Assembly (NCBI RefSeq): GCF_913057115.1
Contig: NZ_CAJXNN010000007.1
Span: 1 to 64,000 of the forward strand
DNA from: an uncultured Roseovarius sp.
Lineage (GTDB): Bacteria > Pseudomonadota > Alphaproteobacteria > Rhodobacterales > Rhodobacteraceae
DNA length: 64,000 nucleotides
Direction of reading: 5' to 3'
Part shown: in pieces, positions 25,935-36,539 of the stretch
Layout: every line of letters starts with the position of its first letter
How positions within the stretch are numbered: position 1 is the first letter of the stretch
Notes under the pieces: generated by a model
What the model was told of the DNA's origin: nothing
Databases searched by the model: none
What the model saw: the letters and a program-made list of their open reading frames with translations, nothing else
Program-made: the position numbers and the translations under genes

Positions 25935-27545
25935 ATGACCAACAAAGACAACCAAATTCTGATCGACCGGCTGGCGGACGCTGCCCGCGACGGCAAGATT
26001 TCGCGCCGGTCGTTTATGAACTATTCGATGGCGGCGGGCATGACCGCCTCGGCGGCCACCGGCCTCTGGGGCACCTCGGCCAAGGCCGCACCCAGCCGTG
26101 GCGGCACGTTCCGGCTTGGTTCGCACGACGGTAACACAGGTGACACGCACGATCCCGGCACCTATGTGACCTTCTCGATGATCCAGGTCGCGCATACTTT
26201 CCGCGCTTACCTCACCCTGATCGAACCGGACGGGTCGCTTGGCCCGGATGTTGCGCAGGAATGGAGCGCCTCGCCCGACGCGAAGGAATGGACCTTCGTG
26301 ATCAACCCCAAGGCCACCTTCCACAGCGGCAAGAAGGTTACGGCGGATGATGTCATCGCCTCGATCAACCACCACCGCGGCGAGGATACAACCTCGGCGG
26401 CGGCGGCGCTTGTCTCGGATGTCGAGGAACTGGTGAAGGTCGATGACATGACCGTCACCTTCAAGCTGGCCGCCGGTAACGCGGACCTGCCGTGGCTGAT
26501 GACCGACTATCACCTCGCGATCTGCCCGGCCAATGACGACGGCACGATCGACTGGCAATCCGGCGACGGCTGTGGCCCCTACAAACTGGTCGAAACCGAA
26601 TTCGGCGTAAACTATCGCTTCGTGCGCCATGACGATTGGCACCTCGAAGGCGCCTATTTCGACGAATGTGTCGTGACGGTTCTCAACGACCCGAACGCCC
26701 GTCAGACCGCGCTGGTCACTGGCGACGTGGACGCGGTGACCCAGATCGAATTGAAAACCCTGTCGCTGCTGCAACGCGACCCCAACATCGAGATCGACAA
26801 TGTGCCCTCGGCGGCGGCGATCACCATGCCGATGTTCTGCGACACCGCACCCTTCGACAACGTCGATGTGCGCAACGCGCTCAAGCACTCGATGAACCGT
26901 CAGGAGATCATGGACAAGATCACCTTCGGTACATCGACAATTGGCAATGACTTCCACCATTCGCCTGCGATGCCTTATTGGCCCGAAGGACTTGAGCAGA
27001 ACGATTACGACCCCGACAAGGCCAAATCGCTTCTCAAGAAAGCGGGTGCTGAAGGTCTGAGCACGGAAATCAGTGTTGCGGATTCGGTCTTCTCGGGTGC
27101 GGTTGACATGTGTGTTCTTTTCTCGGAGCAGGCCAAGGCTTCGGGCATCGACATCTCGGTCAAACGTGAGCCGAACGATGGCTACTACTCAGATGTCTGG
27201 CTCAAGAAGCCGTGGTGCGTTGTGCAGTGGGGCGCACGTCCGACCCCGGACGTGATGTACTCCTTGGCCTACAAGTCTGACGCCGCATGGAACGAAAGCC
27301 GCTGGCAAAATGAGCGCTTCAATGAGCTGCTTCTGAAAGCCAAGGCCGAGTTGGATAACGACCTGCGTGCTGAAATGTACCGCGAAATGGCCATTCTGGC
27401 GAAAGACGACGGTGGTACGATCATCCCGTTCTTCCCGAATTTCGTCTATGCGCGTCGTAGCAACGTGAAGCATGGTCCGGAACTTGCCGCAAGCTGGCAG
27501 ATGGACGGCGCACGCGCCGCAAGCCGTTGGTGGTTCGAAGGTTAA
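25935..27545 (+). CDS. Tat-exported peptide/nickel-type ABC binding protein, paralogue 2
   Basis: This 536-residue paralogue of the preceding gene has the same Tat signal (KISRRSFMNYSMAAGMTASA) and collinear sequence throughout, differing mostly at scattered surface positions. The start follows AGGGAGACAAT. It is followed by a strong terminator, so it can be made in excess over the membrane parts downstream. The pair arose by tandem duplication that included the upstream control block. Different ligand preference is plausible but unproven. Confidence 0.9.
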   Translation: MTNKDNQILIDRLADAARDGKISRRSFMNYSMAAGMTASAATGLWGTSAKAAPSRGGTFRLGSHDGNTGDTHDPGTYVTFSMIQVAHTFRAYLTLIEPDGSLGPDVAQEWSASPDAKEWTFVINPKATFHSGKKVTADDVIASINHHRGEDTTSAAAALVSDVEELVKVDDMTVTFKLAAGNADLPWLMTDYHLAICPANDDGTIDWQSGDGCGPYKLVETEFGVNYRFVRHDDWHLEGAYFDECVVTVLNDPNARQTALVTGDVDAVTQIELKTLSLLQRDPNIEIDNVPSAAAITMPMFCDTAPFDNVDVRNALKHSMNRQEIMDKITFGTSTIGNDFHHSPAMPYWPEGLEQNDYDPDKAKSLLKKAGAEGLSTEISVADSVFSGAVDMCVLFSEQAKASGIDISVKREPNDGYYSDVWLKKPWCVVQWGARPTPDVMYSLAYKSDAAWNESRWQNERFNELLLKAKAELDNDLRAEMYREMAILAKDDGGTIIPFFPNFVYARRSNVKHGPELAASWQMDGARAASRWWFEG

Positions 27546-27557
27546 GCCAATACACTT

Positions 27558-27590
27558 GGCCCGGCGCAAACCCTGCGCCGGGCCTTTTCA
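27558..27590 (+). terminator. Terminator between binding protein and permease genes
   Basis: GGCCCGGCGCA and TGCGCCGGGCC form a perfect 11-bp stem (loop AACCC) followed by TTTT. Read-through probably feeds the permease genes, giving the high binding-protein to permease ratio common in such operons. Confidence 0.88.
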
Positions 27591-27757
27591 CTGCTTTGAC
27601 GCGCTGAAGGCCGCCAACAGGGCCGCGACAAAGCCACCAGTCCTAGGCCACTTGAAAAAACACGCAAGGGCTAAGCGGACACAAGAAACTGTTACGACGC
27701 TCAAAGCCGCCCGTGTTGTCAGGGCTGCACCAAGGGCGCAACAGCAGGAGGGAACAG

Positions 27758-28714
27758 ATGGGAGACATTCTAGGGCTGATAGGTAAACGGCTCGGTCTCG
27801 GCGTATTCATTCTATTCGTCATTTCGATCATTATCTTCTTCATGGTCGAATTGCTGCCGGGCGACATCGCTCAGGCAGTGCTGGGACAAGGCGCTACCGA
27901 AGAAAACCTGGCCGCATTGCGCAAGCAGATGGGCCTCGATCAACCGGCACTGGTTCGTTACGGCGAATGGCTTGCCGGTGCCGTAACACTGGATTTCGGA
28001 AGTTCGATCGTAACAGGCGAACGTGTCACCACCGTGATCGGCGAACGCTTCATGAACACGCTCTTCCTTGCGGCCTATGCCGCCGTGATCGCCGTGCCGG
28101 TGGCCATTATCCTTGGTGTTATCGTTGCACTCCTGCGCAACTCGATCTTCGACCGGGTCGCCAACGTCGTCACGCTGAGCTTCATCTCGTCGCCCGAGTT
28201 CTTCCTGGGCTACATCCTGATCCTGTTCTTCGCGGTGAAATGGCAAATGTTCCCCGCGATTTCGAGCCTTAGCGAAGGCATGAGCCTTGGCGAGTTGCTG
28301 ATCCGGACCTTCTTGCCGGCGCTGACGCTGGTTCTGGTGGTCATGGCGCACATGATGCGGATGACCCGCGCGGCAATCATCAACCTGCTGGCCTCTCCCT
28401 ATATCGAGATGGCGAAACTGAAGGGCGCGCCACCCTGGAAAGTGATCGTGAAACACGCCCTGCCGAACGCGTGGGCGCCGATCATCAACGTTGTGGCCCT
28501 GAACCTTGCCTATCTGATCACCGGTGTTGTGCTTGTGGAAGTGGTCTTTGTGTACCCCGGTATCGGCCAAGCCTTGGTTGACGCGGTGTCGAAACGTGAC
28601 TTCCCGATCGTACAGGCCTGTTGTCTGATCTTCGCGGCCACCTTCATCCTGCTGAACCTTGCAGCTGATGTTGGCGCCATTCTCACAAACCCGCGTCTGC
28701 GGCATCCGAAGTAA
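27758..28714 (+). CDS. ABC importer permease, DppB type
   Basis: The 318-residue membrane protein has the typical DppB/OppB layout: first membrane segment, the ELLPGDIAQAVLG region, and the EAA loop (AKLKGAPPWKVIVKHALPNA) that contacts the ATPase. The start is set by AGGAGGGAACAG. It works with the next gene as a heterodimeric channel in the inner membrane. dppC-like follows 15 nt later. Confidence 0.92.
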   Translation: MGDILGLIGKRLGLGVFILFVISIIIFFMVELLPGDIAQAVLGQGATEENLAALRKQMGLDQPALVRYGEWLAGAVTLDFGSSIVTGERVTTVIGERFMNTLFLAAYAAVIAVPVAIILGVIVALLRNSIFDRVANVVTLSFISSPEFFLGYILILFFAVKWQMFPAISSLSEGMSLGELLIRTFLPALTLVLVVMAHMMRMTRAAIINLLASPYIEMAKLKGAPPWKVIVKHALPNAWAPIINVVALNLAYLITGVVLVEVVFVYPGIGQALVDAVSKRDFPIVQACCLIFAATFILLNLAADVGAILTNPRLRHPK

Positions 28715-28729
28715 GGGGAGTAGAGACAA

Positions 28730-29791
28730 ATGAGTGTATTTGTAATCGGATACTACACCTTGCTTTTGGCGGTGTCGTGCCTCGCGGCGTTTTACAACAA
28801 GCGCCAGATCTTCATGGTGGCATTCGGACTGACGCTGGTGTCCTTTATTCTGGGCATCGTCGGCGGCACGGCAGCCTTGCAAGCGGTTGCAATCTGCGCT
28901 GGCCTGCTTGGGCTTGCGGCCATGGTGTCCTTCGCCTTCCGAGAGTTCCTTATCCAGATCTCCTCGGCAGAGATGGGCAAGGAATTGCGGACCGCGCCGA
29001 TGACAGCGGCCTTCGGGATGTTCGTGATTTTCGTCTATATCATCATGGGCATATTTGCACCGTGGATCGCGCCACATGGCGAGGCCGAAGTCATCGCCTC
29101 GGCCTTCGCACCGGCAGACGAGAACATGCTTCTCGGCGCGGACCAACTGGGCCGCGATATGTTCAGCCGGATCATCTACGGCGCGCGGAACTCTGTGGGG
29201 CTGGCGCTTGCCGCCACGATCGCCGCGTTCGTACTGGGGGCCTTGGCTGGCCTCTTGGCCGCGACGAAAGGCGGCTGGTTCGATCAGTTCATGGGCCGGG
29301 TGGCCGACGTGATCATGTCGATCCCGTCACTGATTTTCGCCCTGCTGATGCTGTCGATCTTTGGTCCGCACATCCATGTGATCATCATCGCCGTTGCGGT
29401 GATTTACGCACCGCGCGTTTTCCGCCTGACACGGGCGGTGGCGGGCAACGTCGTTGTCATGGACTATATCGAAGCGGCCCAGCTTCGCGGCGAAGGGACA
29501 TGGTACCTTATCCGGCGCGAGATCCTGCCCAACTCCACCGCGCCTCTGGTGGCGGAATTCGGGTTGGAGTTCTGCTTCGTGTTCCTGCTGGTCGCGGGCC
29601 TGTCGTTCCTTGGCCTCGGTATTCAGCCGCCCACGGCGGACTGGGGTTCCATGGTGCGCGAAAACGCAACCCTGATCTCATTCGGTGACATCACACCCCT
29701 GATCCCGGCGGCGGCGATTGCCCTGCTGACGGTTGGGGTCAACTTCGTGGTCGACTGGATGCTGCATCGTTCCTCGGGACTGAAGGAGTAA
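28730..29791 (+). CDS. ABC importer permease, DppC type, with extra N-terminal membrane domain
   Basis: From about residue 85 on (ELRTAPMTAAFGMFVIFVYI ... EAAQLRGEGTWYLIRREILP) this is a normal DppC permease with the EAA loop and GLSFLGLGIQPPTADWGSM. The first about 75 residues form an added hydrophobic part with perhaps three membrane segments (VIGYYTLLLAVSCLAAFYN, MVAFGLTLVSFILGIVGG, and a third). A GGGGAG site before the ATG supports the long form. The total of 353 residues is longer than the usual about 280-300. Confidence 0.9.
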   Translation: MSVFVIGYYTLLLAVSCLAAFYNKRQIFMVAFGLTLVSFILGIVGGTAALQAVAICAGLLGLAAMVSFAFREFLIQISSAEMGKELRTAPMTAAFGMFVIFVYIIMGIFAPWIAPHGEAEVIASAFAPADENMLLGADQLGRDMFSRIIYGARNSVGLALAATIAAFVLGALAGLLAATKGGWFDQFMGRVADVIMSIPSLIFALLMLSIFGPHIHVIIIAVAVIYAPRVFRLTRAVAGNVVVMDYIEAAQLRGEGTWYLIRREILPNSTAPLVAEFGLEFCFVFLLVAGLSFLGLGIQPPTADWGSMVRENATLISFGDITPLIPAAAIALLTVGVNFVVDWMLHRSSGLKE

Positions 29792-29797
29792 TCGAAG

Positions 29798-31480
29798 ATG
29801 ACCAAGAGAAAAGAAGTCCTGTTGGAAATCAAAGACCTGGAGATTCAGGGCTATTCCGACGAAACATGGGTCGACATCATCAAGGGTGTCGACCTGACCC
29901 TCCACCGCGGTGAGGTGCTTGGCCTTATCGGGGAATCCGGGGCCGGGAAATCCACCATCGGCGCGGCCGCCATGGGCTATGCCCGCGACGGCACGCGTAT
30001 TTCGAATGGGTCGATTGAATTCGACGGAATGGAACTGACCACGGCCAGCGAAAGCGAGAAACGCGCCCTGCGCGGGCATCGCATCGCCTATGTGGCACAA
30101 TCCGCCGCCGCCTCTTTCAACCCCTCGCACAAGCTGATTGATCAATACAGCGAGGCCCCGCTTCAGTACCGCCTGAAAAAGCGGATCGAAGCCCAGGAAG
30201 ACGCGATGGAGCTTTACGAAAAGCTGCGCCTGCCCAACCCGCAGGAAATCGGCTTTCGTTATCCGCACCAGGTGTCGGGCGGGCAGTTGCAGCGTGCGAT
30301 GACGGCGATGGCCATGTCGTGCAAGCCCGATCTCATCATCTTCGATGAACCGACAACGGCGCTTGACGTGACCACCCAGATCGAGGTGCTGGCGGCGATC
30401 CGCGACATCGTCGATGAGTACAACACCGCTGCCATCTACATCACCCATGACCTTGCGGTCGTGGCGCAGATGGCCGATACGATCAAGGTGTTGTTAAAAG
30501 GCGAGGAGGTCGAAGAAGCCACAACCAAGGAGATGCTGGACAACCCGAAGGAGGACTATACCAAGTCTCTCTGGGCCGTCCGCAGCTTCAAACGCGATCA
30601 AAAGGAGCGCCCCAAGAACGCCACTCCGCTGATCTCGGTTCAAGGCGTGGATGCATCCTATACCGGCGGTGCAAAGGTGCTCGATAACGTCAGCTTTGAT
30701 GTTTACGAGGGCATGACCGTGGCAGTGGTGGGCGAATCCGGCTCGGGCAAGTCCACGACGGCGCGGGTCATTACCGGCCTCTTGCCGCCCTCAAAGGGCG
30801 AGGTTCTGTTCAAAGGCGAACCGTTCCCGCCCGATTACCGGAACCGCACCAAGGATCAGTTGCGACAATGCCAGATGATTTATCAGATGGCCGATACCGC
30901 GCTGAACCCCAAGGTGAAGATCCGGGAAATCATCGGTCGACCGGCACAGTTCTATTCGGGACTGAGTGGCGCGGCCCTCAAGAACCGGGTCGACGAATTG
31001 CTTGACTTGATCGAGCTTGAGCCATCCCAGTACTACAATCGCTATCCGTCAGAACTTTCCGGTGGGCAAAAACAGCGGATCGGTATTGCCCGGGCTCTGG
31101 CGGCGGAGCCGACCTTCATCGTCTGCGACGAGGTCACCTCGGCGCTTGACCAACTGGTGGCCGAGGGCATCCTGAGACTTCTGGATCGGCTCCAGAAAGA
31201 GCTCAACCTTGCCTATATGTTCATCACCCACGATCTGGCGACGGTGCGTTCCATCGCCGACGAGGTGGTGGTCATGCAGCACGGCAAAGTGGTGGAGCAG
31301 GGGCCAAAGACGGAGATGTTCACCCCGCCGCACCACCCCTATACCGATCTGCTGCTCAGTTCCGTTCCCGAAATGGACCCTGAGTGGCTGACGACTCTGC
31401 TGGAAGAACGTGGCGTGGATAACGTCGGCGATGCGGCCACGGCACAGATCGATCCGAACGATCCCAAGATCGCCGGCTGA
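29798..31480 (+). CDS. Fused double ATPase of the peptide importer (DppD-DppF type)
   Basis: The 560 residues hold two complete nucleotide-binding domains. The first (about 5-265) has Walker [10 protein letters not shown], signature SGGQLQRAM and Walker [12 protein letters not shown]. The second (about 275-535) has [24 protein letters not shown] and [12 protein letters not shown]. Both C-terminal oligopeptide-type extensions are recognisable. It powers the two permeases 6 nt upstream. A terminator follows the stop by 25 nt. Confidence 0.93.
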   Translation: MTKRKEVLLEIKDLEIQGYSDETWVDIIKGVDLTLHRGEVLGLIGESGAGKSTIGAAAMGYARDGTRISNGSIEFDGMELTTASESEKRALRGHRIAYVAQSAAASFNPSHKLIDQYSEAPLQYRLKKRIEAQEDAMELYEKLRLPNPQEIGFRYPHQVSGGQLQRAMTAMAMSCKPDLIIFDEPTTALDVTTQIEVLAAIRDIVDEYNTAAIYITHDLAVVAQMADTIKVLLKGEEVEEATTKEMLDNPKEDYTKSLWAVRSFKRDQKERPKNATPLISVQGVDASYTGGAKVLDNVSFDVYEGMTVAVVGESGSGKSTTARVITGLLPPSKGEVLFKGEPFPPDYRNRTKDQLRQCQMIYQMADTALNPKVKIREIIGRPAQFYSGLSGAALKNRVDELLDLIELEPSQYYNRYPSELSGGQKQRIGIARALAAEPTFIVCDEVTSALDQLVAEGILRLLDRLQKELNLAYMFITHDLATVRSIADEVVVMQHGKVVEQGPKTEMFTPPHHPYTDLLLSSVPEMDPEWLTTLLEERGVDNVGDAATAQIDPNDPKIAG

Positions 31481-31504
31481 GTTTGCGGCTTTGAAAAACG
31501 AAAG

Positions 31505-31536
31505 CGGCGGATGGTGTTTTCACCATCCGCCGTTTC
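31505..31536 (+). terminator. Terminator of the ABC importer operon
   Basis: CGGCGGATGGTG and CACCATCCGCCG form a perfect 12-bp stem closed by TTTT and followed by TTTC. Confidence 0.88.
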
Positions 31537-31599
31537 TATGTCATGTAATGTGCAACCGAGGATGGGGGAGAGAGGACCCCGGTTTTAGAGTGCCCTGGA

Positions 31600-31719
31600 T
31601 CAGGTGATGGACATCGCGCTGAACACCATCGTTGCAACGATGATGCCGTACACGATGAGGACCGCCGGCCAGGAAGCACTATGCATACGCAATTCGCGGT
31701 TCAGTTGATCGCGGGTCAT
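31600..31719 (-). CDS. 39-residue single-pass membrane protein
   Basis: MTRDQLNRELRMHSASW is followed by one hydrophobic segment (PAVLIVYGIIVATMVFSAM, residues about 18-36). A consensus AGGAGG lies 8 nt before the ATG, which is the main reason to believe in the gene. It is monocistronic, between the ABC operon terminator and carB. The N-terminal part is charged and probably cytoplasmic. Function unknown; it is too small for domain assignment. Confidence 0.6.
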   Translation of the reverse strand: MTRDQLNRELRMHSASWPAVLIVYGIIVATMVFSAMSIT

Positions 31720-31927
31720 ATTGTCGGCCTCCTGAGTTTGTGAGGTTGCGGTTGTCCGGGCGTCACTGCGTCCGTATCTCGCACATAATGGTTTTTTCCC
31801 CCCGCGCAATCATTTTTCTATTAAAAATCCATGCGCTTTTTGCAATGCTGAATGCGCCGGATGTCATAGCTGACCCCCGGCGCCTGAATTCGGCAGACTG
31901 ATGTCTGAAACCGACCTTGCGGCGGCT

Positions 31928-34900
31928 CTACTTGCCGGGGCCTTGAAGTGGCATCACCTGAAGTTCCCCTTCCAACCGGGCCTTGATGGCTTGCGCGGCG
32001 GCGTGGGCACCCGCGGCGGTGGTGAAATAGGGGATCTTGTCATAAAGCGCAACCGAGCGAATCTCGCGGCTGTCTTCCACCGCCTGCGCCCCCTCGGTGG
32101 TGTTCATGACCAGCGTGATCTGCCCGTCTTTCATCATATCCACGATGTTCGGGCGGCCCTCGTAGACCTTGTTGACCACCTCGCAATCAATCCCGTGCTC
32201 GCTCAGGAAGCTGGAGGTGCCACGCGTCGCCACGATGGCAAAGCCCATTTCAACCAATAAGCGCGCGGTGTCGACCAATTGCCCGGTCTTGTCCGCATCC
32301 TTGATCGAAAAGAACACCTTGCCATTCTCGGGCAGGTCCGTGCCGGCCCCCATCTGCGCCTTCAGAAAAGCGCGCGGGAAAGACACATCCCACCCCATCA
32401 CCTCGCCGGTTGAGCGCATCTCGGGCCCAAGGATGGTATCCACGCCGGGGAAACGGGCGAAAGGCAGCACAGCCTCCTTGACCGAAAACCACGGCATGTC
32501 CGGATCGGCCAAAGTCATCTGGTCGGCCATCGGCAGGCTGCCGGGGGTCGCGCCCTCGGGGTAAGCGCCGCGATGCGGGAAGGCCTCCATTTTTTCTCCG
32601 GCCATCAGCCGCGCAGCGATCGAGGCGATGGCACTGTCCGTGGCCTTGGCCACGAAGGGCACCGTGCGGCTGGCCCGCGGGTTCACTTCGATCAGGTAAA
32701 TATCGTCGTCTTTCACGGCGAACTGCACGTTCATCAGACCCCGCACATTCAACGCCAGTGCAAGCGCCTCGGTCTGGCGTTTGATTTCGGCAATCGTGTC
32801 TGCGCCGAGCGAATAGGGCGGCAGCGAACAGGCACTATCGCCCGAATGCACGCCCGCCTCTTCGATATGCTGCATGATGCCCGTCACATGCACGGTTTCC
32901 CCATCGCACAGGGCATCCACATCACATTCAATCGCCCCCGCCAGATAACCATCCAGCAGCACAGGGCTATCACCCGAAACCACCACGGCCTCGGCGATGT
33001 AGCGTTCCAGATGCGCCATATCGCGGACGATCTCCATCGCCCGACCGCCCAGAACATAAGACGGGCGAATGACCAGCGGGAAGCCGATTCCCTCTGCAAT
33101 CTCAAGGGCTTCCGCATCGGAATGGGCAATACCGTTCGATGGCTGCTTGAGCTTGAGTTGATTGACAAGCGCCTGGAAGCGTTCCCGATCCTCGGCAAGG
33201 TCAATCGCATCCGGCGTCGTGCCAAGGATCGGAATGCCCTCCGCTTCAAGCCCCCGCGCCAGCTTCAGCGGAGTCTGCCCGCCGAACTGCACGATGACCC
33301 CGTGCAAGGTGCCGTTCTCCTGCTCTACCCGCAGGATTTCCATCACATGCTCAAAGGTCAGCGGCTCGAAATACAACCGGTCAGAGGTGTCATAATCGGT
33401 CGAAACCGTTTCCGGGTTGCAGTTGACCATGATGGTCTCATAGCCCGCTTCGGTCAGCGCGAAACAGGCATGACAGCAGCAATAGTCAAACTCGATCCCT
33501 TGGCCGATCCGGTTTGGCCCGCCGCCCAGAATAACCACCTTTTTACGGTCGCTCGGGCGCGCTTCACATTCCACGTCGCCCATCATCGGGGTCTCGTAGG
33601 TAGAGTACATATAGGGCGTTTGTGCCTCGAATTCGGCGGCACAGGTGTCGATCCGTTTGAAAACCGCCGTCACCCCCTTGGCATGCCGCGCGCGGCGCAC
33701 ATCGGCCTCGGTAAAGCCGGTCAGCTTGGCCAGCCGTGCATCGCTAAAGCCCATCATCTTCAGCTTGCGAAGGCCCGCTTCATCACTCGGTAGGCCCTCG
33801 GTTTTGACAGTCTCTTCGGCTTCCATGATCTCGCGGATACGCGACAGGAACCACGGGTCAAAAGCGGTCGCGGCCTGAATCTCATCGTCGGTCAGCCCTT
33901 CGCGCATGGCCTGCGCGATGGTGCGCATCCGGTCTGGAGTCTGTTCGCTGATCGCCTTGATCACGGCGGCCTTGTCGGGCGCGCCGGGAATGTCCACCTC
34001 GTCAAATCCGGTCAGGCCCGATTCCATCGACGCCAAGGCCTTTTGCAGCGACTCATGGATCGTCCGGCCAATCGCCATGGCCTCGCCCACCGATTTCATC
34101 GCCGTGGTCAGATAGGGCTCCGATCCGGGGAATTTCTCAAAGGCGAATTTCGGGATCTTGGTCACGACATAGTCGATGGTCGGCTCAAAGCTGGCAGGCG
34201 TCACCTTGGTGATGTCGTTGTCCAACTCGTCCAGCGTGTAGCCCACCGCCAGTTTCGCGGCGATCTTTGCAATCGGGAAGCCCGTTGCCTTTGACGCCAA
34301 GGCAGACGAGCGGCTCACCCGTGGGTTCATCTCGATCACCACCATGCGCCCGTCTTCGGGGTTGATGGCCCATTGCACGTTCGACCCGCCGGTTTCCACG
34401 CCGATCTCGCGCAGCACGGCAATACTGCCGTTGCGCATGATCTGATATTCCTTGTCGGTCAGCGTCAGGGCAGGGGCTACGGTGATCGAATCGCCGGTAT
34501 GCACACCCATCGGATCGACGTTTTCGATGGAACAGACGATGATGGCGTTATCCGCCTTGTCGCGGACAACCTCCATCTCGTATTCCTTCCAGCCCAGAAG
34601 CGACTCGTCGATCAGGATTTGGCTCACGGGCGAGGCATCCAGGCCCGATTTGCAGTAATGCTCGTAATCATCGCGGTTATAGGCCACGCCGCCGCCGGTG
34701 CCGCCAAGGGTATAGGCGGGGCGGATGATTGCCGGAAGGCCCACATGCTCAAGCGCGGCCATGCATTCGTCCATGTTCTCGGCGATGGTGGCCTTCGGGT
34801 TCTCGATTCCCAAACGGTCCATCGCCTCACGGAACAGCTTGCGGTCCTCGGCCATCTCGATGGCCTCGCGGTTGGCGCCAATCAGCTCCACCCCGAATTT

Positions 34901-35227
34901 CTCCAAAACGCCCATGTCGGCCACGGCCAGCGCGGTGTTCAACCCGGTTTGCCCACCCATGGTGGGCAGCAGGGCGTCGGGGCGTTCCTTTTCGATGATG
35001 CGGGCGACAACCTCGGGGGTGATCGGCTCGATATAGGTGGCGTCGGCCAGTCCCGGGTCGGTCATGATCGTCGCGGGGTTGGAGTTTACAAGGATCACGC
35101 GGTATCCTTCTTCGCGCAGCGCCTTGCAGGCCTGCGCGCCGGAATAGTCAAACTCGCAGGCTTGGCCGATAATGATCGGGCCCGCCCCGATGATCATGAT
35201 GGACGAGATGTCTGTTCTTTTCGGCAT
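31928..35227 (-). CDS. carB: Carbamoyl-phosphate synthase large subunit
   Basis: CarB makes carbamoyl phosphate from bicarbonate, ammonia (from the CarA glutaminase) and two ATP for arginine and pyrimidine synthesis. The 1099 residues show the two homologous halves, each starting with a dinucleotide-type loop ([20 protein letters not shown] and [20 protein letters not shown]), each with an ATP-grasp fold, and the C-terminal allosteric domain. The start MPKRTDI follows GAGGATCACC. carA is not in the window. Confidence 0.98.
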   Translation of the reverse strand: MPKRTDISSIMIIGAGPIIIGQACEFDYSGAQACKALREEGYRVILVNSNPATIMTDPGLADATYIEPITPEVVARIIEKERPDALLPTMGGQTGLNTALAVADMGVLEKFGVELIGANREAIEMAEDRKLFREAMDRLGIENPKATIAENMDECMAALEHVGLPAIIRPAYTLGGTGGGVAYNRDDYEHYCKSGLDASPVSQILIDESLLGWKEYEMEVVRDKADNAIIVCSIENVDPMGVHTGDSITVAPALTLTDKEYQIMRNGSIAVLREIGVETGGSNVQWAINPEDGRMVVIEMNPRVSRSSALASKATGFPIAKIAAKLAVGYTLDELDNDITKVTPASFEPTIDYVVTKIPKFAFEKFPGSEPYLTTAMKSVGEAMAIGRTIHESLQKALASMESGLTGFDEVDIPGAPDKAAVIKAISEQTPDRMRTIAQAMREGLTDDEIQAATAFDPWFLSRIREIMEAEETVKTEGLPSDEAGLRKLKMMGFSDARLAKLTGFTEADVRRARHAKGVTAVFKRIDTCAAEFEAQTPYMYSTYETPMMGDVECEARPSDRKKVVILGGGPNRIGQGIEFDYCCCHACFALTEAGYETIMVNCNPETVSTDYDTSDRLYFEPLTFEHVMEILRVEQENGTLHGVIVQFGGQTPLKLARGLEAEGIPILGTTPDAIDLAEDRERFQALVNQLKLKQPSNGIAHSDAEALEIAEGIGFPLVIRPSYVLGGRAMEIVRDMAHLERYIAEAVVVSGDSPVLLDGYLAGAIECDVDALCDGETVHVTGIMQHIEEAGVHSGDSACSLPPYSLGADTIAEIKRQTEALALALNVRGLMNVQFAVKDDDIYLIEVNPRASRTVPFVAKATDSAIASIAARLMAGEKMEAFPHRGAYPEGATPGSLPMADQMTLADPDMPWFSVKEAVLPFARFPGVDTILGPEMRSTGEVMGWDVSFPRAFLKAQMGAGTDLPENGKVFFSIKDADKTGQLVDTARLLVEMGFAIVATRGTSSFLSEHGIDCEVVNKVYEGRPNIVDMMKDGQITLVMNTTEGAQAVEDSREIRSVALYDKIPYFTTAAGAHAAAQAIKARLEGELQVMPLQGPGK

Positions 35228-35414
35228 GGTGATCCTCGGGCAGCTGATCGGCCGCACCGCCACAATGGGGCGCGCGCAAATTGTTGGCGGTTATATCCAT
35301 CACGCGCCCGCTTGCAAGGGGGATCGCAAAACTTGGATCAATCGCCGCTTTTGTGGGTGTCATTCCAACGTCGCGGGATTACATACCGTCAGATTGCAAC
35401 GGGAAAGACGGCAT

Positions 35415-36539
35415 TTGAAGATTCGCTTCGATAATGGCCCCAAGGCCGCCGCCTGCCGTTTCGCGCATCCGCGCGAGATGATCGTCGCGCATGAGATATC
35501 CGATGTCCCCGCCGCCCTCGATGCATTGGATGCCGCGCAAGGTGCGGGCGCATGGCTGGCCGGGTTTGCCTCTTACGAATTGGGCTTCGCGCTGGAACCC
35601 CGGCTTGCGGCCCTCATGCCCAAGGCCCGCGGCCTGCCGCTATTGCAGTTCGGGGTCTATGACGCCCCCGAAGCGGCGCCCGATCTCACGCCCGGTCCGG
35701 CCACCCTGCAACGCTTTCAACCGGGCTGGCGCAAGGCGCGATACACCCAAGCCTTTCAGAAGGTGCATGACTATATCTGCGCCGGTGACATCTATCAGGC
35801 CAACCTGACCTTCCCGCTGTCCTTGCGCGCCACCGGAGGGGCCGAGGCGCTCTATCACGCGCTCACGCAGGTGCAGCCCGTCCGCTACGGCGCGATGGTC
35901 GAGGCCGAGGGCCTGCCAGCGATCCTCTCGCGCTCGCCCGAGCTTTTCTTCCGCACCAAATCCGATGGCCGGATCGAAACCCGCCCCATGAAGGGCACCC
36001 AACCGCGCAGCTCTGACACGGGCGAAGACGCCCGCCGCAAGGCCTTCCTGCAAACGGATGAGAAGAACCGCGCCGAAAATCTGATGATCGTCGATCTTCT
36101 GCGCAACGACATCAGCCGCATTTGCGAGGCCGGAAGCGTCAAGGTGCCGGAACTGTTCTGTGTCGAAAGCTATGAAACCGTCCACCAGATGGTCTCGCTC
36201 ATCACCGGGCAGATGCAGGCGGGCACGGGCCTTGGCGATATCTTCCGCGCGCTTTTCCCCTGCGGGTCGATCACCGGCGCGCCGAAACTGCGCGCCATGG
36301 AGATTCTGGCCGAACTGGAAGGGGCCGCGCGCGACATCTATTGCGGCACCATCGGCTGGGCCGCGCCCGATGGCACCTCGGAATTCAACGTGGCGATTCG
36401 CACGCTCATGCTTGACGGCGATCAGGTCCGCCTCAACGTCGGCGGCGGCGTGGTCTACGACAGCACCGCCGCCGCCGAATACGAAGAAGCACTTTGGAAA
36501 GCCCGCTTCGCCCGCGCCCTCACGCCTGCCATCGCTTAA
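35415..36539 (+). CDS. pabB: Aminodeoxychorismate synthase component I
   Basis: PabB turns chorismate and ammonia into 4-amino-4-deoxychorismate for folate. The 374 residues contain the chorismate-binding motifs MKGTQPR, ENLMIVDLLRNDISR and GSITGAPK. A TTG start at 35415 (giving KIRFDNGPKAAACRF) is chosen because the family N-terminus begins there and GGGAAAG lies upstream; the next ATG would cut into the conserved part. Its TAA directly abuts the stop of the convergent cfa gene. Confidence 0.88.
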   Translation: MKIRFDNGPKAAACRFAHPREMIVAHEISDVPAALDALDAAQGAGAWLAGFASYELGFALEPRLAALMPKARGLPLLQFGVYDAPEAAPDLTPGPATLQRFQPGWRKARYTQAFQKVHDYICAGDIYQANLTFPLSLRATGGAEALYHALTQVQPVRYGAMVEAEGLPAILSRSPELFFRTKSDGRIETRPMKGTQPRSSDTGEDARRKAFLQTDEKNRAENLMIVDLLRNDISRICEAGSVKVPELFCVESYETVHQMVSLITGQMQAGTGLGDIFRALFPCGSITGAPKLRAMEILAELEGAARDIYCGTIGWAAPDGTSEFNVAIRTLMLDGDQVRLNVGGGVVYDSTAAAEYEEALWKARFARALTPAIA

